The notes beneath the pieces were generated by a model. The model did no database searches. It had not been told where the DNA came from and saw only the letters and a list, made by a program, of their open reading frames with translations. A stretch of 6,549 bases of DNA, from assembly GCA_964520985.1 (NCBI GenBank), contig CAZFPB010000044.1:1-6549 (forward strand). Reading direction: 5' to 3'. Made by a program: the position numbers and the translations under genes. Positions 5,643-6,549 of the stretch are shown piece by piece. Every line of letters begins with the position of its first letter. Within the stretch, counting starts at the first letter, position 1. This DNA comes from CAYSGL01 sp964520985 (lineage in GTDB: Bacteria > Pseudomonadota > Alphaproteobacteria > Micavibrionales > Micavibrionaceae).

Positions 5643-5944
5643 GTTCCGGACCTCCGGCGAGTCTCGTTGCGCTCAAGTGCCTGCTGGGCCAGCTGCCGCC
5701 CGGTCTCTGTCGCTGTCACGATCGGCTTCGGATCGATTTGGCGGCGGCGACGCGCGTTGGTTCGCAAGTCGACAGACTGCTCGGCACCAGCCTCTCCCGA
5801 AAACAGTGCCGCGCGCTTGGCCAAGAGCATCCGTTCGCGCTCGAGCAGGTCGATACGTTCGACAGCAATGTCCGCCAACTGCACGTCGATAGACGCGAGT
5901 TCGGCCATGACCACGCGGCCCTCTGCAATGCTGCGAGCCGTCAA
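5639..5944 (-). CDS. Coiled-coil protein directly upstream of the integrase, 101 aa
   Basis: The TTG at 5944 is preferred. GGAGG (5953-5957) lies 8 nt upstream and the TTGA overlaps the stop of the 30-aa protein by 4 nt. The GTG further out at 5986 has no site, and a later ATG at 5908 is the main alternative. Residues about 10-48 form a long charged helix with heptad-spaced Leu/Ile/Val (DVQLADIAVERIDLLERE), so a coiled-coil dimer is likely. A basic patch RRRR follows at 65-68 and the C-terminus is basic (ERNETRRRSGT), which could touch nucleic acid. The stop overlaps the integrase start by 4 nt, so the two are probably translated together. It lacks a recognisable helix-turn-helix or winged-helix excisionase domain. 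Its function is not known. Confidence 0.75.
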   Translation of the reverse strand: MTARSIAEGRVVMAELASIDVQLADIAVERIDLLERERMLLAKRAALFSGEAGAEQSVDLRTNARRRRQIDPKPIVTATETGRQLAQQALERNETRRRSGT

Positions 5945-6033
5945 GGCACGTACCTCCTGGTGCCAATCGCTCGGTAGTGACACCACGAAAAGGCGAGCCA
6001 GAGCGCCAGTACAACAACCCCTGTGCAGCTCAC
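5941..6033 (-). CDS. Membrane microprotein, 30 aa
   Basis: A 31-codon frame (GTG to TGA) fills what would otherwise be a hole between the 90-aa protein and the coiled-coil gene. It starts MSCTG, has a hydrophobic run VVVLALWLAFSW at residues 6-17, and ends in the basic tail HYRAIGTRRYVP. This is the classic layout of a tiny single-pass membrane protein with a positive, probably cytoplasmic C-terminus. GGAGG at 6041-6045 lies 7 nt before the GTG. The GTG overlaps the preceding stop by 4 nt, and its own TGA overlaps the next start by 4 nt (TTGA). These matched overlaps are the main reason to believe so short a gene. Function unknown. Confidence 0.65.
   Translation of the reverse strand: MSCTGVVVLALWLAFSWCHYRAIGTRRYVP
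5953..5957 (-). promoter_or_regulatory. Ribosome binding site that decides the TTG start of the coiled-coil gene
   Basis: GGAGG on the minus strand, 8 nt before TTG 5944-5942. It lies inside the end of the 30-aa frame. It is the only strong site near the start of this gene, which is why TTG is chosen over the GTG at 5986. Confidence 0.55.
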
Positions 6034-6302
6034 GGCACCCCCTCCGTCGCCCGCTTGAGCGCCTTCAAAAACGTCTGAAGCTTGCCGACCACGCTCTCCT
6101 GCGTGCCAAACTCATCGAACAACCGAACGTCGCGGAACACTGCCTCAGCGGTCCATTCGCCGCTCCAGTCAGCAACGCGAACGGTCATGTCACCGAACTT
6201 GGCCCGCCATGCGCGCGTCTCGCTGTCAATTGGTTTGCAGGCAGTCAACCGCCGCCCAAACACCACCGGCGCCTCTGAGAGCTTCGTCCTGGGTTTGGTC
6301 AC
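6030..6302 (-). CDS. Unidentified soluble protein, 90 aa
   Basis: The start is GTG at 6302. It has AGGAGG 7 nt upstream (6310-6315) and a 4-nt GTGA overlap with the membrane protein before it. A longer reading beginning at TTG 6338 has no comparable site. The protein alternates polar and hydrophobic residues in its middle (MTVRVADWSGEWTAEAVF, residues 39-56), which suggests beta strands. It ends with a helical segment at about residues 70-87 (VVGKLQTFLKALKRATEG). No catalytic motif, signal peptide or membrane segment is visible. The small alpha/beta design and the context fit a phage accessory protein. I cannot name the family. Confidence 0.8.
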   Translation of the reverse strand: MTKPRTKLSEAPVVFGRRLTACKPIDSETRAWRAKFGDMTVRVADWSGEWTAEAVFRDVRLFDEFGTQESVVGKLQTFLKALKRATEGVP

Positions 6303-6502
6303 TTGCTGGCCTCCTGGTAGTCGCACCAGATAAGCCAAGTGCAGATGCCAGTCGTCACAACTGCGACCGCGCCAAAAGCAGCCATGCCAGCGTGGTTATT
6401 GCGGATGTCGCAGAAAACGTCGGTCACGGTGCGCAACGTCAGAAGCGCAGTCATGACTGCTCCTGTGCGCAGAGAGCTGGATACGCTGCTTCGGTCTTTC
6501 AC
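6299..6502 (-). CDS. Small single-pass membrane protein, 67 aa, with a possible second start
   Basis: I do not recognise the family. The protein has a hydrophilic, partly basic N-terminus, then one hydrophobic stretch at about residues 40-60 (AAFGAVAVVTTGICTWLIW), and a short tail DYQEASK, so a single membrane span is likely. The GTG start at 6502 is chosen because AGGAG lies 6 nt upstream (6509-6513) and the GTGA overlaps the stop of the preceding gene by 4 nt. A second in-frame start, ATG at 6454, has its own AGGAG 5 nt upstream (6460-6464) and would give a 51-aa form with the same membrane segment. The stop overlaps the next gene by 4 nt. It could be a membrane accessory protein of the phage; this is inference from size and topology only. 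Confidence 0.75.
   Translation of the reverse strand: MKDRSSVSSSLRTGAVMTALLTLRTVTDVFCDIRNNHAGMAAFGAVAVVTTGICTWLIWCDYQEASK
6460..6464 (-). promoter_or_regulatory. Internal ribosome binding site for the 51-aa form of the 67-aa membrane protein
   Basis: AGGAG on the minus strand, 5 nt before the in-frame ATG at 6454-6452. It lies inside the 67-aa reading frame, so it may be a genuine second initiation site or the real start. It is as strong as the upstream site serving the GTG at 6502. Confidence 0.4.
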
Positions 6503-6549
6503 TTGGCACTCCTCACTTCCGCCTCAGCGCAACTCGCACACAACCGCGA
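6499..6549 (-). CDS. C-terminal end of an unidentified small Cys-containing protein (partial)
   Basis: Only the last 16 codons and a TGA stop are in the window, and they read SRLCASCAEAEVRSAK. The frame is inferred because its TGA overlaps the GTG of the next gene by 4 nt (GTGA), which is how nearly all neighbouring genes join. The tail has a C-x2-C pair (CASC), so it may be half of a zinc knuckle like those in other small proteins of this cluster. The last codons also carry the AGGAG ribosome binding site of the next gene. The frame is probable. No function can be assigned. Confidence 0.5.
   Translation of the reverse strand, partial: SRLCASCAEAEVRSAK

Noticed and set aside
5945..5986. Longer start (GTG 5986) for the coiled-coil protein
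   Set aside because: There is no Shine-Dalgarno before it, and it would overlap most of the 30-aa gene. The TTG at 5944 has GGAGG and the standard 4-nt overlap.
5478..6278. Plus-strand open frame of 266 codons opposite the integrase start and upstream genes
   Set aside because: It lies antisense to five well-supported minus-strand genes with matched overlaps and ribosome binding sites. Its translation is low-complexity and Arg/Ser/Ala-rich with no recognisable domain.
1..6549. tRNA genes, CRISPR arrays, insertion sequences and rho-independent terminators
   Set aside because: I saw no regularly spaced repeats, transposase-like product, tRNA-like fold or GC hairpin followed by a T run on either strand. 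All of the DNA is occupied by coding frames.

Overview
The window looks like a stretch of the early or accessory region of a temperate phage or prophage, most likely from a myxobacterium or a related deltaproteobacterial host. The phage assignment rests on a complete tyrosine-recombinase integrase, an HNH-AP2 endonuclease of the homing type, and a crowd of tiny unidentified proteins. The host guess rests mainly on one 204-residue protein whose C-terminal half resembles, from memory, a sigma-region-4-like DNA-binding domain common in myxobacterial proteomes. G+C is high (roughly 60% or more by eye), and G/C-rich third codon positions fit that. The host assignment is an inference, not a demonstrated fact.

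All genes lie on the minus strand and are read from the right edge to the left edge. I count 20 genes: 18 complete and one partial at each edge. They cover every base. All 19 junctions overlap, 16 by 4 nt (ATGA, GTGA or TTGA) and 3 by 8 nt (NTGNNTGA). Every visible stop codon is TGA, and a purine-rich Shine-Dalgarno core sits inside the last codons of each preceding gene. I found no intergenic sequence, no terminator and no RNA gene. Several genes are too short for ordinary gene callers: 30, 44, 47 and 56 codons.

In transcription order the layout has four parts. (1) 6549-5639: the end of a Cys-containing protein, a 67-aa membrane protein, a 90-aa soluble protein, a 30-aa membrane microprotein and a 101-aa coiled-coil protein. 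(2) 5642-3575: the 415-aa integrase, followed without a gap by a 275-aa HNH-AP2 endonuclease. A locally AT-richer patch of about 100 bases lies at and just past their junction. (3) 3578-2090: four small proteins of 56, 80, 74 and 84 aa, the last Cys-rich, then the 204-aa zinc-ribbon plus sigma-4-like regulator candidate. (4) 2097-1: a 44-aa membrane protein, five unidentified soluble proteins (191, 74, 70, 123 and 104 aa), a 47-aa membrane protein and the start of a zinc-ribbon protein.

The gene order suggests one long, translationally coupled transcript. Placing the integrase inside it, rather than beside an intergenic attachment site, is the main puzzle. It raises the possibility that attP lies within coding DNA, as is known for myxophage Mx8. 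The other points of interest are the regulator fusion, a near-identical AP2-type motif shared by the integrase and the endonuclease, and the set of single-pass membrane microproteins.
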